Positions 52,876-61,431 of a DNA stretch of 64,000 nucleotides are shown one piece after another. The stretch is from Paludibacter jiangxiensis. GTDB lineage: Bacteria; Bacteroidota; Bacteroidia; Bacteroidales; Paludibacteraceae. The notes under the pieces are model-generated. The model searched no databases and was not told where the DNA came from. It saw only the letters and a program-made list of their open reading frames with translations. Each line of letters begins with the position of its first letter. Position 1 is the first letter of the stretch. The translations under genes were made by a program, and so were the position numbers. The DNA lies in NCBI GenBank assembly GCA_945897785.1, contig CAMDGD010000002.1, positions 1 to 64,000 on the forward strand, given 5' to 3'.

Positions 52876-53910
52876 ATGAGAAACAATTTTATTGTTTTAT
52901 TATTAATTGTAGTCTTTAGTGCATGCAGCACTACTAACCGACTAACTCTTTCGGTTATTGAACCGGCTCCTGTTAGTATATCACCAGCTATAAAAAGGGT
53001 GGGTATCATTAACCGAAGTGAAGCAAACGAAAAAAACAACCTACTCAATAAAATTGAAAAAATAGTAACGCTCGAGAGCAAAACCCTAGATACCGATGGG
53101 GCAAAATCTTGTGTCTTAGGTCTACAAGATGAACTGTTAAGCAACAGTAGATTTGAAGAGGTAATACTTCTAGATCACATAATATTAAAAGGATCCGGCA
53201 TAGGAATTATGCCCGCTGCATTACCGCAAGACGAGGTGACAAAAATTTGCAGGGCTAACGAATTAGATGCCATTTTTGCTCTTGAATCATACGACACCAA
53301 CAGCAAAATTAACTACAATACAGCACCAGCTCCAATTAATACGCCTTTAGGTACTATTCCGGCTATGGAACACATTGCTACCTTACGCACCGAGATAACA
53401 ACCGGCTGGCGCATTTACGACCCGTTGGCAAGCGATGTGATTGATGCTTTTCAGTTGGTCGATGTTATTAACTCAACAGGTAGAGGCTTAACTCCTGTAA
53501 ATGCAGCAAACGCAATTATTGGTAGAAAAGAAGCCGTTAAGGATGTAAGCAAACGAATAGGACAAACTTATGGATTGCGTATAAGACCTTTTTCTATTCG
53601 TGTAGGAAGAGACTACTTTGTACGGGGAACAGATAACTTTAAAATTGCCAAACGAAAAGCACGCACCGGCAATTGGGATGAAGCTGCAGAATTATGGAAA
53701 AAAGAAACTCAAAATAGCCGAAAAAAAATTGCCGGAAGAGCGTATTACAATATGGCTATCATTAACGAAATAAACGGAAACCTCGACTTGGCAGTAGATT
53801 GGGCTCAAAAATCATACGAAAACTTCAACAATAAAAAAGCCCTTTATTATGTCAACATACTTAAAAACAGACAGTATAGAAATGCTGTTTTAAACGAGCA
53901 ACAACAATAA
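52876..53910 (+). CDS. DUF6340 family lipoprotein
   Basis: The 344-residue protein has a lipobox (FIVLLLIVVFSAC, Cys16). The body includes VGIINRSEANEKNNLLNKIE, LGLQDELLSNSRFEEV and RVGRDYFVRGTDNFKIAKRK. The C-terminus has TPR-like helices (GNWDEAAELWKKE, AGRAYYNMAIINEINGNLDLAVDWAQKSY). The VGIxNRS start and TPR end are typical of DUF6340 outer-membrane-associated lipoproteins of Bacteroidota. Function is unknown. Confidence 0.78.
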   Translation: MRNNFIVLLLIVVFSACSTTNRLTLSVIEPAPVSISPAIKRVGIINRSEANEKNNLLNKIEKIVTLESKTLDTDGAKSCVLGLQDELLSNSRFEEVILLDHIILKGSGIGIMPAALPQDEVTKICRANELDAIFALESYDTNSKINYNTAPAPINTPLGTIPAMEHIATLRTEITTGWRIYDPLASDVIDAFQLVDVINSTGRGLTPVNAANAIIGRKEAVKDVSKRIGQTYGLRIRPFSIRVGRDYFVRGTDNFKIAKRKARTGNWDEAAELWKKETQNSRKKIAGRAYYNMAIINEINGNLDLAVDWAQKSYENFNNKKALYYVNILKNRQYRNAVLNEQQQ

Positions 53911-53916
53911 TAGTAC

Positions 53917-54855
53917 TTACAATACAAATCCCCGCAACAGTTCAGCCGCTGTCATTCGTTTTTTTCCGGACAATTGTATCGAAACTAAATGTAAGTAACC
54001 ATCTACAGTTGCTACCTTAATAAACGATTTTTGGTCGGTTATTAAAGTGCCTGGTTTATTGTTATGTGCACTCAGTTCTGCCTTGCTTTCAAACACCTTT
54101 AAGTCGATTGATTTTCCGCTAGCCGATACAAGCGCTGCACGAGCCGCCGGATATGGTGACAAGCCACGCACAAAATTATACAAATATACAACCGACTTAG
54201 TCCAATCAATTAAGCAGGTTTCTTTAAAAATTTTGGGGGCTATTTTCATGTTTTCAGTATATGACTGCGGAACACCTTGTGCCTTGTTTTGAAGTATAAG
54301 TTCAACCGTTTCGAGCACTAAATCAGCGCCTAAAACCATTAAACTATCATGTATTACACCAGCTGTATCGTTACCTGAAATAGGCAATTTCTTTTGTAAA
54401 ATAATATTGCCGGTATCAATGGCTTGTTGTAAAAAGAATGTAGTTACACCTGTTTCCTTTTCTCCGTTAATTATTGCCCAATTAATTGGTGCAGCTCCTC
54501 TGTATTGTGGCAATAATGAAGCATGCAAATTAAACGAACCCAATCGAGGCATATTCCACACCACCTCGGGCAGCATTCTAAATGCCACCACAATTTGCAA
54601 ATCAGCCTGTAGGGCTTTTAGTTCTGTTGTAAAAGCTTCATTTTTAAGATTCTCGGGTTGCAATACAGGTATATTATGGGCTAAGGCATATTGCTTAACT
54701 GGAGAATATTGAATTTTTTGTCCCCTGCCGGCAGGCTTATCCGGCATAGTAACCACCCCTACAATGGTATATGCAGCTTCGTGCAAACGCTTTAAACTCT
54801 CCACCGCAAAATCGGGGGTTCCCATAAATACAATACGGAAGGCTTCTTTTTTCAT
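53917..54855 (-). CDS. fmt: Methionyl-tRNA formyltransferase
   Basis: The enzyme formylates initiator Met-tRNA with 10-formyl-tetrahydrofolate. At 312 residues it has normal length. Motifs: RIVFMGTPDFAVESLKRL, VTMPDKPAGRGQKI, the folate-site SFNLHASLLPQYRGAAPINWAI and DTGNIILQKKLPI. A C-terminal OB-like domain has FVRGLSPYPAARA. It is convergent with the DUF6340 gene. Confidence 0.96.
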   Translation of the reverse strand: MKKEAFRIVFMGTPDFAVESLKRLHEAAYTIVGVVTMPDKPAGRGQKIQYSPVKQYALAHNIPVLQPENLKNEAFTTELKALQADLQIVVAFRMLPEVVWNMPRLGSFNLHASLLPQYRGAAPINWAIINGEKETGVTTFFLQQAIDTGNIILQKKLPISGNDTAGVIHDSLMVLGADLVLETVELILQNKAQGVPQSYTENMKIAPKIFKETCLIDWTKSVVYLYNFVRGLSPYPAARAALVSASGKSIDLKVFESKAELSAHNNKPGTLITDQKSFIKVATVDGYLHLVSIQLSGKKRMTAAELLRGFVL

Positions 54856-54889
54856 TATATAGTAATATTACGGCAAACAAAAGGCTTTG

Positions 54890-54897
54890 CAAAATTA
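54890..54897 (-). promoter_or_regulatory. Probable -7 element of fmt
   Basis: TAATTTTG on the minus strand, 35 bases before the fmt start, fits TAnnTTTG. No -33 TTG is evident. Confidence 0.4.
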
Positions 54898-54951
54898 AGA
54901 AACTGTTTGTATTTTAGCTAACAGTATCAGGACCAAAACATGTTCCCACAT

Positions 54952-54996
54952 AAAAAAACTCACCCGATGAGTTTAATTCATCGGGTGAGTTTTTTT
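54952..54996 (-). terminator. Terminator after the ECF sigma factor gene
   Basis: A perfect stem: A7-CTCACCCGATGA (54952-54970) pairs with TCATCGGGTGAG-T7 (54978-54996) around a 7-base loop. It is flanked by A and T runs, so it works in either direction. It lies 19 bases past the sigma factor stop and just upstream of fmt. Confidence 0.88.
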
Positions 54997-55015
54997 ATGT
55001 CAGCTTTCCAACAAG

Positions 55016-55609
55016 TTAATTTAGCTCTAACTGCATGTTGTTTTCTTCGGCAATTTTACGCATATTCAAAACAGCATAACGCATTCTTCCTAAAGCGGTA
55101 TTAATGCTTACGCCTGTTTTTTCGGCAATTTCTTTAAAACTTAAATCTTCGTAATACCGCATCCGTATTACCTGTTGCTGATTGCTGGGAAGATAATCTA
55201 CCAAGCACGCCACATCAGTCATTACTTGCTCATGCATCAAACAATCTTCTATGCTTTTATCGCATAGATTGGAGATGTTAAGCAATTGAAAATCTTCGTT
55301 TTCAAAAGAGCAGGTGTTTTCGTTTTGGTTCCGGCGGAAATAATCAATAATCAAGTTATGTGCGATACGGTTTATCCACGCCAAAAATCGACCATTATCA
55401 ATGTACTTTCCTTGCTTGATGGTGGTAATAGCTTTAATAAAAGTTTCCTGGAAGACATCTTCGCAAAGATCTTTGTTGCGTACAATAAAATAAATGTAAG
55501 AATAAACGCGACTTTTGTAGCGGTTCAATAGCGTTTCGAAAGCTTCGTTATTGCCATTTGCGTAAAGTTCAACCAATAATTCATCGGTTAGAAACAGGTG
55601 GTTTTTCAT
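55016..55609 (-). CDS. ECF-type RNA polymerase sigma factor
   Basis: From the ATG at 55609 the protein has 197 residues. Sigma2 is at about 20-90 (FETLLNRYKSRVYSYIYFIV, CEDVFQETFIKAI, FLAWINRIAHNLIIDYFRR) and sigma4 at about 130-185 (LPSNQQQVIRMRYYEDLSFK and EIAEKTGVSINTALGRMRYA). The open frame extends 26 codons upstream to 55687, but the promoter at 55696-55725 would then leave almost no leader. No anti-sigma gene is adjacent. Homologues are common in Bacteroidota; targets are unknown. Confidence 0.92.
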   Translation of the reverse strand: MKNHLFLTDELLVELYANGNNEAFETLLNRYKSRVYSYIYFIVRNKDLCEDVFQETFIKAITTIKQGKYIDNGRFLAWINRIAHNLIIDYFRRNQNENTCSFENEDFQLLNISNLCDKSIEDCLMHEQVMTDVACLVDYLPSNQQQVIRMRYYEDLSFKEIAEKTGVSINTALGRMRYAVLNMRKIAEENNMQLELN

Positions 55610-55695
55610 TACTTTGTGTATTAGAATCAAAGTATAAATTCTACTATAGGCAAATCTTTTTGGTTTGATATTAATAAACAATGACATTTGTTTTA

Positions 55696-55725
55696 CAAAA
55701 ATAACATTTAAATTAATATACGCAA
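55696..55725 (-). promoter_or_regulatory. Promoter of the ECF sigma factor gene
   Basis: On the minus strand TTG (55723-55725), a 19-base spacer and TATTTTTG (55696-55703) match the housekeeping consensus. The sigma gene thus seems to be transcribed by the primary sigma factor, with a leader of about 80 bases. Confidence 0.65.
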
Positions 55726-55829
55726 GTTAAAATTATAGTTTTAACATTTTATATATGTGTTAAAAAAATGAATTACTCTAGCACCATCTAATAAGGGTTT
55801 GACTAGACAAAACTATACTACAACAAGTA

Positions 55830-58103
55830 TCAAAAAGGATAGCCAATGGCAAAATGGAAGGCAGTATCTTGCCAAGTAAAGGGTAAGCGCCATTGTAATG
55901 TACGCGATTGTGAGGGGTCATACAGTTTCACCCCCATATCTAGACGGAATAAGAAGAATGTAAAATCAAAACGGAGACCAATACCGTAGGCATAAGCTAA
56001 CTCTTGATAGAATGTGTTGGGATTAAACAAGCCACCCTCCTGTGTATTGTATTGATTGATGGTCCAAATATTTCCGGCATCGATAAAAGCAGCTCCTTCG
56101 AGTAGCCAAAACATTTTAAATCGATATTCAAAATTCAAGTCCAACTTAATATCTCCTGAACGCATAAAATCTATCCCCATATTACTACTTTGGTACAAAC
56201 CGGGTCCTAATGTTCTAACCGACCAGCCACGAACACTATTAGCCCCACCGGCAAAAAACCGCTTTTCGAAAGGCACCACATCGGCATTTCCGTACGGATA
56301 AGCTAAGCCTACATTATAGCGAAAAACAAATTTATTGCGGTTGTCAACCACCTTGTTGTAGGTATAGTCGAATTCTGCTTTTACGAATTGCGAAAACCGT
56401 ATGCCACCAATTTTATATGCATCATCAACCTTTGGTACTTCTAGTAAGTTGCATATAGCCGACAAGGTATTACCTGCGGTTTCGATATTGCCACGGTAAA
56501 AATAATAGTTTCGTAAAGCTTGGTTTGGCTTTTGCGTTGTTTTGGAGAAACTAAATCCGGTACGAACAATAAAGTGGTCTTCGTAGCTATAGCGTATTAC
56601 TGAAGGAACATCGATGTAGGTTGTTCTAAATATATCGGATATCCGAGGCAGATATACATACTTGGCATCAATCAAATCGAACACATACCTTTCGTTATTT
56701 GTTGATCCGGTAACCCAAATGTATTTTAAGGCTGAACCGGCAACGGTACGCGAATACCATGGGTTTGTTTGATGATTAAACGCTACAGAAAGCTCTGTAC
56801 TTGAACGAATTCTTCGTTTTACTTTTTCGCTAATTAATGGGAATAAAAACTTAGGAAAATTTAAGCTGGCTTCGCCCCCAATATCGATAGAATTATTGGT
56901 TAGCAAATTTTCTAAATTACCCATAGGCTGATATGCAGTACGAATTTTTATGTTTAGCTGTTCAGAACCTTTAAACACATTACGGTGTTGGTAAGAGGTG
57001 CTAAATGCGGCTCCTAAATCACCATCAGTATTTGTCCCCTCTACATCAACCGAAAAACCTTGTAGTTTGGTGGGAGACAATAGTATCATACAATCGAGCA
57101 TTCCCTCTCGCTCGCGAAATAGAATATTAACATACTTGGTGATGCTCAAGTTGTTTAAAGATGCATAGGTTTTCTCAACGGCTTTTTCATCATAATAAGT
57201 ACCTGGAATGATGTGAGTTTTTTCGGCTAACAAGGAAGCATTCAAAGGTCTTTCTTTGTCGTAAAAAAAAGTAAAATTACCTTTGCGTAGGGTGTCATTA
57301 ATTTGTTCGGCATAAGCTTTCTCAGGGTTGTACCAAGGGATAAAGGCTACTCTGCGCACCATCAATCGTTTGTGCATTTGCTCTTCAATCGTACCATCGG
57401 GGCGACTTTGAAGCAGTGGTTTTGATTTAATAGTGATATCAACTTGATTAGACTGTAAGCTACTGTCTGCTTCGATATATAAATGCTCTTTATTGAAATA
57501 ATAGAACCCTTTTTTTTTGATGAACTCCTCTATTCTTTGCCGTTCTGCCTCGAGTACATCTACATCAAATCTTTCGTTTTTGGTAAGTAAAGAACTTGCG
57601 GTATCTTTCATAATATAAGGCCGAATGCTATCATCATCTATATCATAAGTAATAGTACGAATAGTGTAAGGTTTATTGCCGATAATCGCATAGCTCAAAT
57701 TGGCTTTCTTCTTTTTCAAGGAAACCTGCACTTTTACGTTGGAATTGATATAGCCCTTGTTAGACAAATACTTTTGTATCTCAATGCGCGTGCGTTCTGT
57801 TTCATCACTGTTTAGAATTACAGGAGGTTCGCCCATTTTTCGCCACATTCGATTATACCTTTTCGTGGTATCTTTGCCGGAGATATTGTACACGCGAAGC
57901 TGCAACCGGTAAGTGCCAAAAATACCCGGATTAGGCTTTTGGCGCACATAAGGGTTCAATTGTTCTTTGCCAATGCCTTCGATATCAGACTTAATATTCA
58001 CCTTATTTAAAAGATATTTATCCTCGGGAACAAACTTTGACAAGTTACACGAAGATAACAACAAAATAAGAAGAGATATTATGGTTAGAAATTTAAGCTT
58101 CAT
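55830..58103 (-). CDS. tamL: TamL-type BamA/TamA family outer-membrane lipoprotein
   Basis: The 757-residue protein has a lipobox (LTIISLLILLLSSC, Cys19). POTRA-like repeats fill the first 350 residues (SNKGYINSNVKVQVSLKKKK region). A C-terminal 16-stranded Omp85 barrel carries the family motif FFAGGANSVRGWSVRTLGPG and ends in the aromatic GYPF. Lipidated TamA variants (TamL) are typical of Bacteroidota. They work with a TamB-like protein in moving proteins or lipids to the outer membrane. No tamB is next to it in this window. Confidence 0.9.
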   Translation of the reverse strand: MKLKFLTIISLLILLLSSCNLSKFVPEDKYLLNKVNIKSDIEGIGKEQLNPYVRQKPNPGIFGTYRLQLRVYNISGKDTTKRYNRMWRKMGEPPVILNSDETERTRIEIQKYLSNKGYINSNVKVQVSLKKKKANLSYAIIGNKPYTIRTITYDIDDDSIRPYIMKDTASSLLTKNERFDVDVLEAERQRIEEFIKKKGFYYFNKEHLYIEADSSLQSNQVDITIKSKPLLQSRPDGTIEEQMHKRLMVRRVAFIPWYNPEKAYAEQINDTLRKGNFTFFYDKERPLNASLLAEKTHIIPGTYYDEKAVEKTYASLNNLSITKYVNILFREREGMLDCMILLSPTKLQGFSVDVEGTNTDGDLGAAFSTSYQHRNVFKGSEQLNIKIRTAYQPMGNLENLLTNNSIDIGGEASLNFPKFLFPLISEKVKRRIRSSTELSVAFNHQTNPWYSRTVAGSALKYIWVTGSTNNERYVFDLIDAKYVYLPRISDIFRTTYIDVPSVIRYSYEDHFIVRTGFSFSKTTQKPNQALRNYYFYRGNIETAGNTLSAICNLLEVPKVDDAYKIGGIRFSQFVKAEFDYTYNKVVDNRNKFVFRYNVGLAYPYGNADVVPFEKRFFAGGANSVRGWSVRTLGPGLYQSSNMGIDFMRSGDIKLDLNFEYRFKMFWLLEGAAFIDAGNIWTINQYNTQEGGLFNPNTFYQELAYAYGIGLRFDFTFFLFRLDMGVKLYDPSQSRTLQWRLPFTWQDTAFHFAIGYPF

Positions 58104-58152
58104 GCGGCCTATGGATAGTTAAAATCAAAAACGGAACTTTTTTATTTCCTTG

Positions 58153-58160
58153 CAAATATA
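58153..58160 (-). promoter_or_regulatory. Probable -7 element of tamL
   Basis: TATATTTG (followed by C) on the minus strand, about 50 bases before the tamL start, is a full match to TAnnTTTG. It is part of a divergent promoter region shared with the methyltransferase gene. Confidence 0.5.
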
Positions 58161-58181
58161 GTTGTTTCGGCATTTCTTTTT

Positions 58182-58189
58182 TAGCTTTG
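58182..58189 (+). promoter_or_regulatory. Probable -7 element of the TrmH-type methyltransferase gene
   Basis: TAGCTTTG fits TAnnTTTG, with a TTG 17 bases upstream (58162-58164). The two divergent -7 elements are only 21 bases apart, so initiation at one may hinder the other. Confidence 0.4.
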
Positions 58190-58246
58190 TAGGGTAAAAT
58201 ATATGCAAAGTAAAAAATCGATGCAATAAAATACTGGTTCGTGCGT

Positions 58247-58993
58247 ATGTTAAGTATAAATAAACTAAAGGCATTAAAACGGTTACACACCAAAAAAGAG
58301 CGGGATGCGGAAGCTGTTTTTATTGCCGAAGGAAGCAAATTAGTAGCTGATTTATTGAATTGCTTTGCTTGCGAAACCCTTTTAGCCACGCCCGAGTGGA
58401 TTTCTGAAAACACACCATTAGCGGCTGAACTTATAGCAATATCCGAGGCAGAACTAAAAAAAATATCCCTACAAAAAACACCACAACAAGTCTTTGCTGT
58501 TTTTAAACAACCCAAGCCAATATTAAATAAAACAAGTTTACTTAATGAGCTATCGTTGGCATTAGACGATATTCAGGATCCCGGAAATTTAGGCACTATT
58601 TTTCGTATAGCCGATTGGTTTGGTATAGAAAAAGTTTTTTGTTCTTTGCATTGTGCAGATATTTTCAATCCGAAAACCATACAAGCTAGCATGGGAGCGA
58701 TTGGAAGGATACAGGTTTTTAAGGTTAATCTACCTGAGTTTTTGGCCGAAGTAAAACCCAACCTACCCCTTTACGGTAGTTTTTTATCTGGACAAAACAT
58801 TTATGATGCGCCTTTATCCTCAACAGGCATCATTGTTATGGGAAACGAAGGAAAGGGAATTAGCCAAGCTGTAGAAGCACAGCTTACTCAAGGACTATTC
58901 ATTCCGAGCTACCCAAGCCATAGACCATGCTCCGAATCACTTAATGTGGCAACGGCTACAGCAATAATTTGTGCTGAATTTAGACGAAGATAA
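58247..58993 (+). CDS. TrmH/SpoU family RNA 2'-O-methyltransferase
   Basis: From the ATG at 58247 the protein has 248 residues; a GTG two codons upstream is the alternative. An N-terminal substrate-binding domain (HTKKERDAEAVFIAEGSKLV) precedes the SPOUT knot with DDIQDPGNLGTIFRIADWFG, IIVMGNEGKGIS and ESLNVATATAIICAEF. The motifs match the rRNA/tRNA ribose methyltransferases of the TrmH group; the target nucleotide is not known. It is divergent from tamL. Confidence 0.92.
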   Translation: MLSINKLKALKRLHTKKERDAEAVFIAEGSKLVADLLNCFACETLLATPEWISENTPLAAELIAISEAELKKISLQKTPQQVFAVFKQPKPILNKTSLLNELSLALDDIQDPGNLGTIFRIADWFGIEKVFCSLHCADIFNPKTIQASMGAIGRIQVFKVNLPEFLAEVKPNLPLYGSFLSGQNIYDAPLSSTGIIVMGNEGKGISQAVEAQLTQGLFIPSYPSHRPCSESLNVATATAIICAEFRRR

Positions 58994-58999
58994 GTCGAG

Positions 59000-59374
59000 T
59001 TAAGTGTTGGCGAAGCAGCTTACTTCTTGCAACCAAGTGTTGGCAGAAAAGCGCTTATTAGTTAAATCAATTGCTTGCAATACAAAAATAGTTTCGCTCA
59101 AGCCTTCTTGTAATTCAATTTTTTTTTCTTCACAGCGAGTATTTAGTACTTCAAAAACAGAATAATTTTCTAGTGCGGGTATATCTTCGGGCAACAATAA
59201 TGCAGGAATAATAATACCCGAATAAAAAATAGTATTTGCTGTTTCGTGCATGCAATCGTTTAAAGAGAAAATGGCTGCAATCTTACCTAATGCATTGATT
59301 TCTACCACTCCATTAATAAGTATTCGTTGCGGATTGCAATACACAAAATGAGCACCATAACGAGTTGTTGTCAT
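59000..59374 (-). CDS. Small conserved Bacteroidota protein, amidohydrolase-N-terminus-like
   Basis: The 124-residue protein reads like the first barrel strand segment of an amidohydrolase (RILINGVVEINALGKIAAIF then FYSGIIIPALLLPED). It lacks the catalytic domain and metal-binding histidines, so it is not an enzyme of that class. Homologues of this length occur next to DUF4296 genes in Bacteroidales. The start overlaps the upstream DUF4296 gene by 4 bases (ATGA). Function is unknown. Confidence 0.65.
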   Translation of the reverse strand: MTTTRYGAHFVYCNPQRILINGVVEINALGKIAAIFSLNDCMHETANTIFYSGIIIPALLLPEDIPALENYSVFEVLNTRCEEKKIELQEGLSETIFVLQAIDLTNKRFSANTWLQEVSCFANT

Positions 59375-60138
59375 TTTCTATAAGGGTTAAAAATCCGTTG
59401 CAAAGAAATAGCATAAAAATACACCCGTTGATTTTGTTCAATAGTAGTAGGTTTGTTTAATAGGTTTATCGAAACCGAATCAATTTGTTTTTTCGGCTCT
59501 GTTTGCAACTCAAAATAACAAAGGGTAGGAGATTGGGATAGGTCAAAGGTGTGATTTTTTACTTGCTCGGTACTATCTGTATATCGAACAAACACGATTG
59601 ATTCAGCTCTTTGTTTTTTTGATACCCCTTCTATACGAACCTGAAAGCGGATTTTCAGAACATCGCCTGCAACAACATCTTTTCCGCTTAACTTAAAAAG
59701 TGATTGCTCTGCCCTCTGATTGGCGGATACAAACACTTCTCGTCGGTGAGTTTGTATGGAAACTGAATCTAAAGAATCGGTTGGAGCAATAGGACGCTCG
59801 TACTTGCCGGCAACGATTTCTTGATTAATTGTTTCGAGCCTTGCCATTACTTTATTCTGTAGGCGCATATACTCCTCACTATTTTTCACATACCACATCA
59901 AAGAGCTATCGTACTGCTGTTGAGTAAGCCCGTGCTTTTGTAAAATCTGATTGTAATACTTTGTTTTTAAGGTGTCGCCAACAGGCATATTTTTGAGCTG
60001 TGCCGTGCCTTCGAATAGGAATAAATCGACAAGTATATTTTCCATTTTTTTTTCTGACAGTATATTTTCCGGGCGGGTATTGCAAGCAGAAAGCAACAAG
60101 CCAACAAATAACACCAAACAAAGAACACTACGCCTCAT
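59371..60138 (-). CDS. DUF4296 domain lipoprotein
   Basis: The 255-residue protein has a lipobox (LCLVLFVGLLLSAC, Cys19) and the DUF4296 start PENILSEKKMENILVDLFLF with YYNQILQKHGLTQQQYDSSL. The second half (from about residue 115) is a beta-rich extension not present in short DUF4296 proteins (about 130 residues). It overlaps lspA by 11 bases, a neighbourhood conserved in Bacteroidales, so it may be among the first lipoproteins processed by that peptidase. Function is unknown. Confidence 0.82.
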   Translation of the reverse strand: MRRSVLCLVLFVGLLLSACNTRPENILSEKKMENILVDLFLFEGTAQLKNMPVGDTLKTKYYNQILQKHGLTQQQYDSSLMWYVKNSEEYMRLQNKVMARLETINQEIVAGKYERPIAPTDSLDSVSIQTHRREVFVSANQRAEQSLFKLSGKDVVAGDVLKIRFQVRIEGVSKKQRAESIVFVRYTDSTEQVKNHTFDLSQSPTLCYFELQTEPKKQIDSVSINLLNKPTTIEQNQRVYFYAISLQRIFNPYRK

Positions 60139-60757
60139 CCGATTCCTTTTTAGTTTCTAAACTATCGTTTAAGTCTTTGCGGTAAAATAGTAAAATAATA
60201 AAAACCCCTGTGGTAACTGCTGCATCGGCAACATTAAACACCGGACTAAAAAACAGGGTATTGCCAATACTATTTTTTATTATGGGGAAATAAAACATAT
60301 CTACCACCTTACCATACAAAAAAGGCGCATATCCTGGTTCCCCGTTGGGATGATGTAAAAAAGTAGCGACTTGACCCTCGCTACCATTAAAAATAAGTCC
60401 GTAAAAAGCACTATCAATTAAATTACCAATAGCTCCGGCCAAAATTAAGCCAACACAAATTATAAAGCCCAGACGATACCCTAACTTTATCAGCCTATGT
60501 AAAAAATATATAATAAACCCGATAGCTATTATGCGAAAGATGCTTAGAAAGAGTTTTCCAACGATTTCCATGCCGAAAGCCATGCCGTTATTCTCAACAA
60601 AATGCAATTGAAACCAATCGAAAATATAAATACTTTCGCCTAGCATTAAGTTCGTTTTTATCCAAAATTTCAAAGACTGGTCTAAGAGCAAGACCATAGC
60701 AATTAAGGCAATAATTAATCCGGTTTTATTCCGTTTCGACAAGGTTGCAGTTTTCAT
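60128..60757 (-). CDS. lspA: Lipoprotein signal peptidase
   Basis: The inner-membrane aspartyl peptidase removes signal peptides from prolipoproteins. From the ATG at 60757 the protein has 209 residues; the 25-codon upstream extension does not fit. Four hydrophobic helices are seen. The catalytic aspartates lie in AGAIGNLIDSAFYG and FNVADAAVTTGV. VENNGMAFG is conserved. The insertion between the last two helices (HHPNGEPGYAPFLYGKVVDM) is typical of Bacteroidota LspA. The gene follows a terminator after the DksA-like gene. Confidence 0.94.
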   Translation of the reverse strand: MKTATLSKRNKTGLIIALIAMVLLLDQSLKFWIKTNLMLGESIYIFDWFQLHFVENNGMAFGMEIVGKLFLSIFRIIAIGFIIYFLHRLIKLGYRLGFIICVGLILAGAIGNLIDSAFYGLIFNGSEGQVATFLHHPNGEPGYAPFLYGKVVDMFYFPIIKNSIGNTLFFSPVFNVADAAVTTGVFIILLFYRKDLNDSLETKKESDEA

Positions 60758-60806
60758 TTTGAGCAATAATCTTTTTAAAAAATACAGTAAGCAGAAAGGA
60801 GAACTT

Positions 60807-60848
60807 AAAAAAACAAATCGACAACCGGACACAACAGCCTGATTGTCG
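60807..60848 (-). terminator. Terminator between the DksA-like gene and lspA
   Basis: CGACAACC (60819-60826) pairs with GATTGTCG (60841-60848), with one G-U pair. On the minus strand a run of Ts follows (60807-60813). It ends 30 bases after the DksA-like stop, so lspA depends on read-through or on its own promoter. Confidence 0.65.
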
Positions 60849-60877
60849 AAGAATATAGTAATGTATGTTAAGCCATT

Positions 60878-61255
60878 TTATTTGCGTGCATCTTTTGCTT
60901 CAATGCTTAATGTAGCGTGAGGCACCGCGCGTAGCCTTTCGGCAGGAATAAGTTTTCCTGTTTGAGCACAAATACCGTACGATTTGTTTTCGATACGCAC
61001 CAAAGCAGCTTGCAAATGCTGAATAAATTTCATTTGCCGTTGCGCCAACCTGCCTGCTTCTTCTTTACTTAATGTAGCAGCACCCTCTTCTAATACTTTA
61101 AAGGTAGGCGAAGTATCGGTGGTATCGTTTCCGTCCATATTGGTTAAGCTTGCTTTTAACAAATCATAATCGGCATGTGCTTTATCTAACTTCTCTAGAA
61201 TGATGGCTTTAAATTCTGCCAACTCCGCATCGTTGTATCTTGTTTTTTCTTCCAT
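60878..61255 (-). CDS. TraR/DksA family protein with degenerate zinc finger
   Basis: From the ATG at 61255 the protein has 125 residues; the 37-codon upstream extension does not fit. A helical coiled-coil part (ELAEFKAIILEKLDKAHADY) is followed by the DksA C-terminal motif YGICAQTGKLIPAERLRAVP and a final helix. Of the four cysteines of the classical DksA zinc finger only one remains, as in other Bacteroidota members. It probably binds RNA polymerase in the secondary channel and modulates transcription. Placement beside ileS and lspA is conserved in Bacteroidales. Confidence 0.88.
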   Translation of the reverse strand: MEEKTRYNDAELAEFKAIILEKLDKAHADYDLLKASLTNMDGNDTTDTSPTFKVLEEGAATLSKEEAGRLAQRQMKFIQHLQAALVRIENKSYGICAQTGKLIPAERLRAVPHATLSIEAKDARK

Positions 61256-61431
61256 AGTAGAATGTTTTTTAATTATGTTTGTTCCTCGTTGCGAATATAC
61301 AGTAATTTTTAATAGTATTTTAAAGTGTTGATAAAAATATAAACTGTTATACAGACTATTTTGCATTGAAACATCAAAATGCTAGTAATTCTTTCGTCTA
61401 GTTTCTTTGTGTTTTTGCTCTTGAGTAAAAA

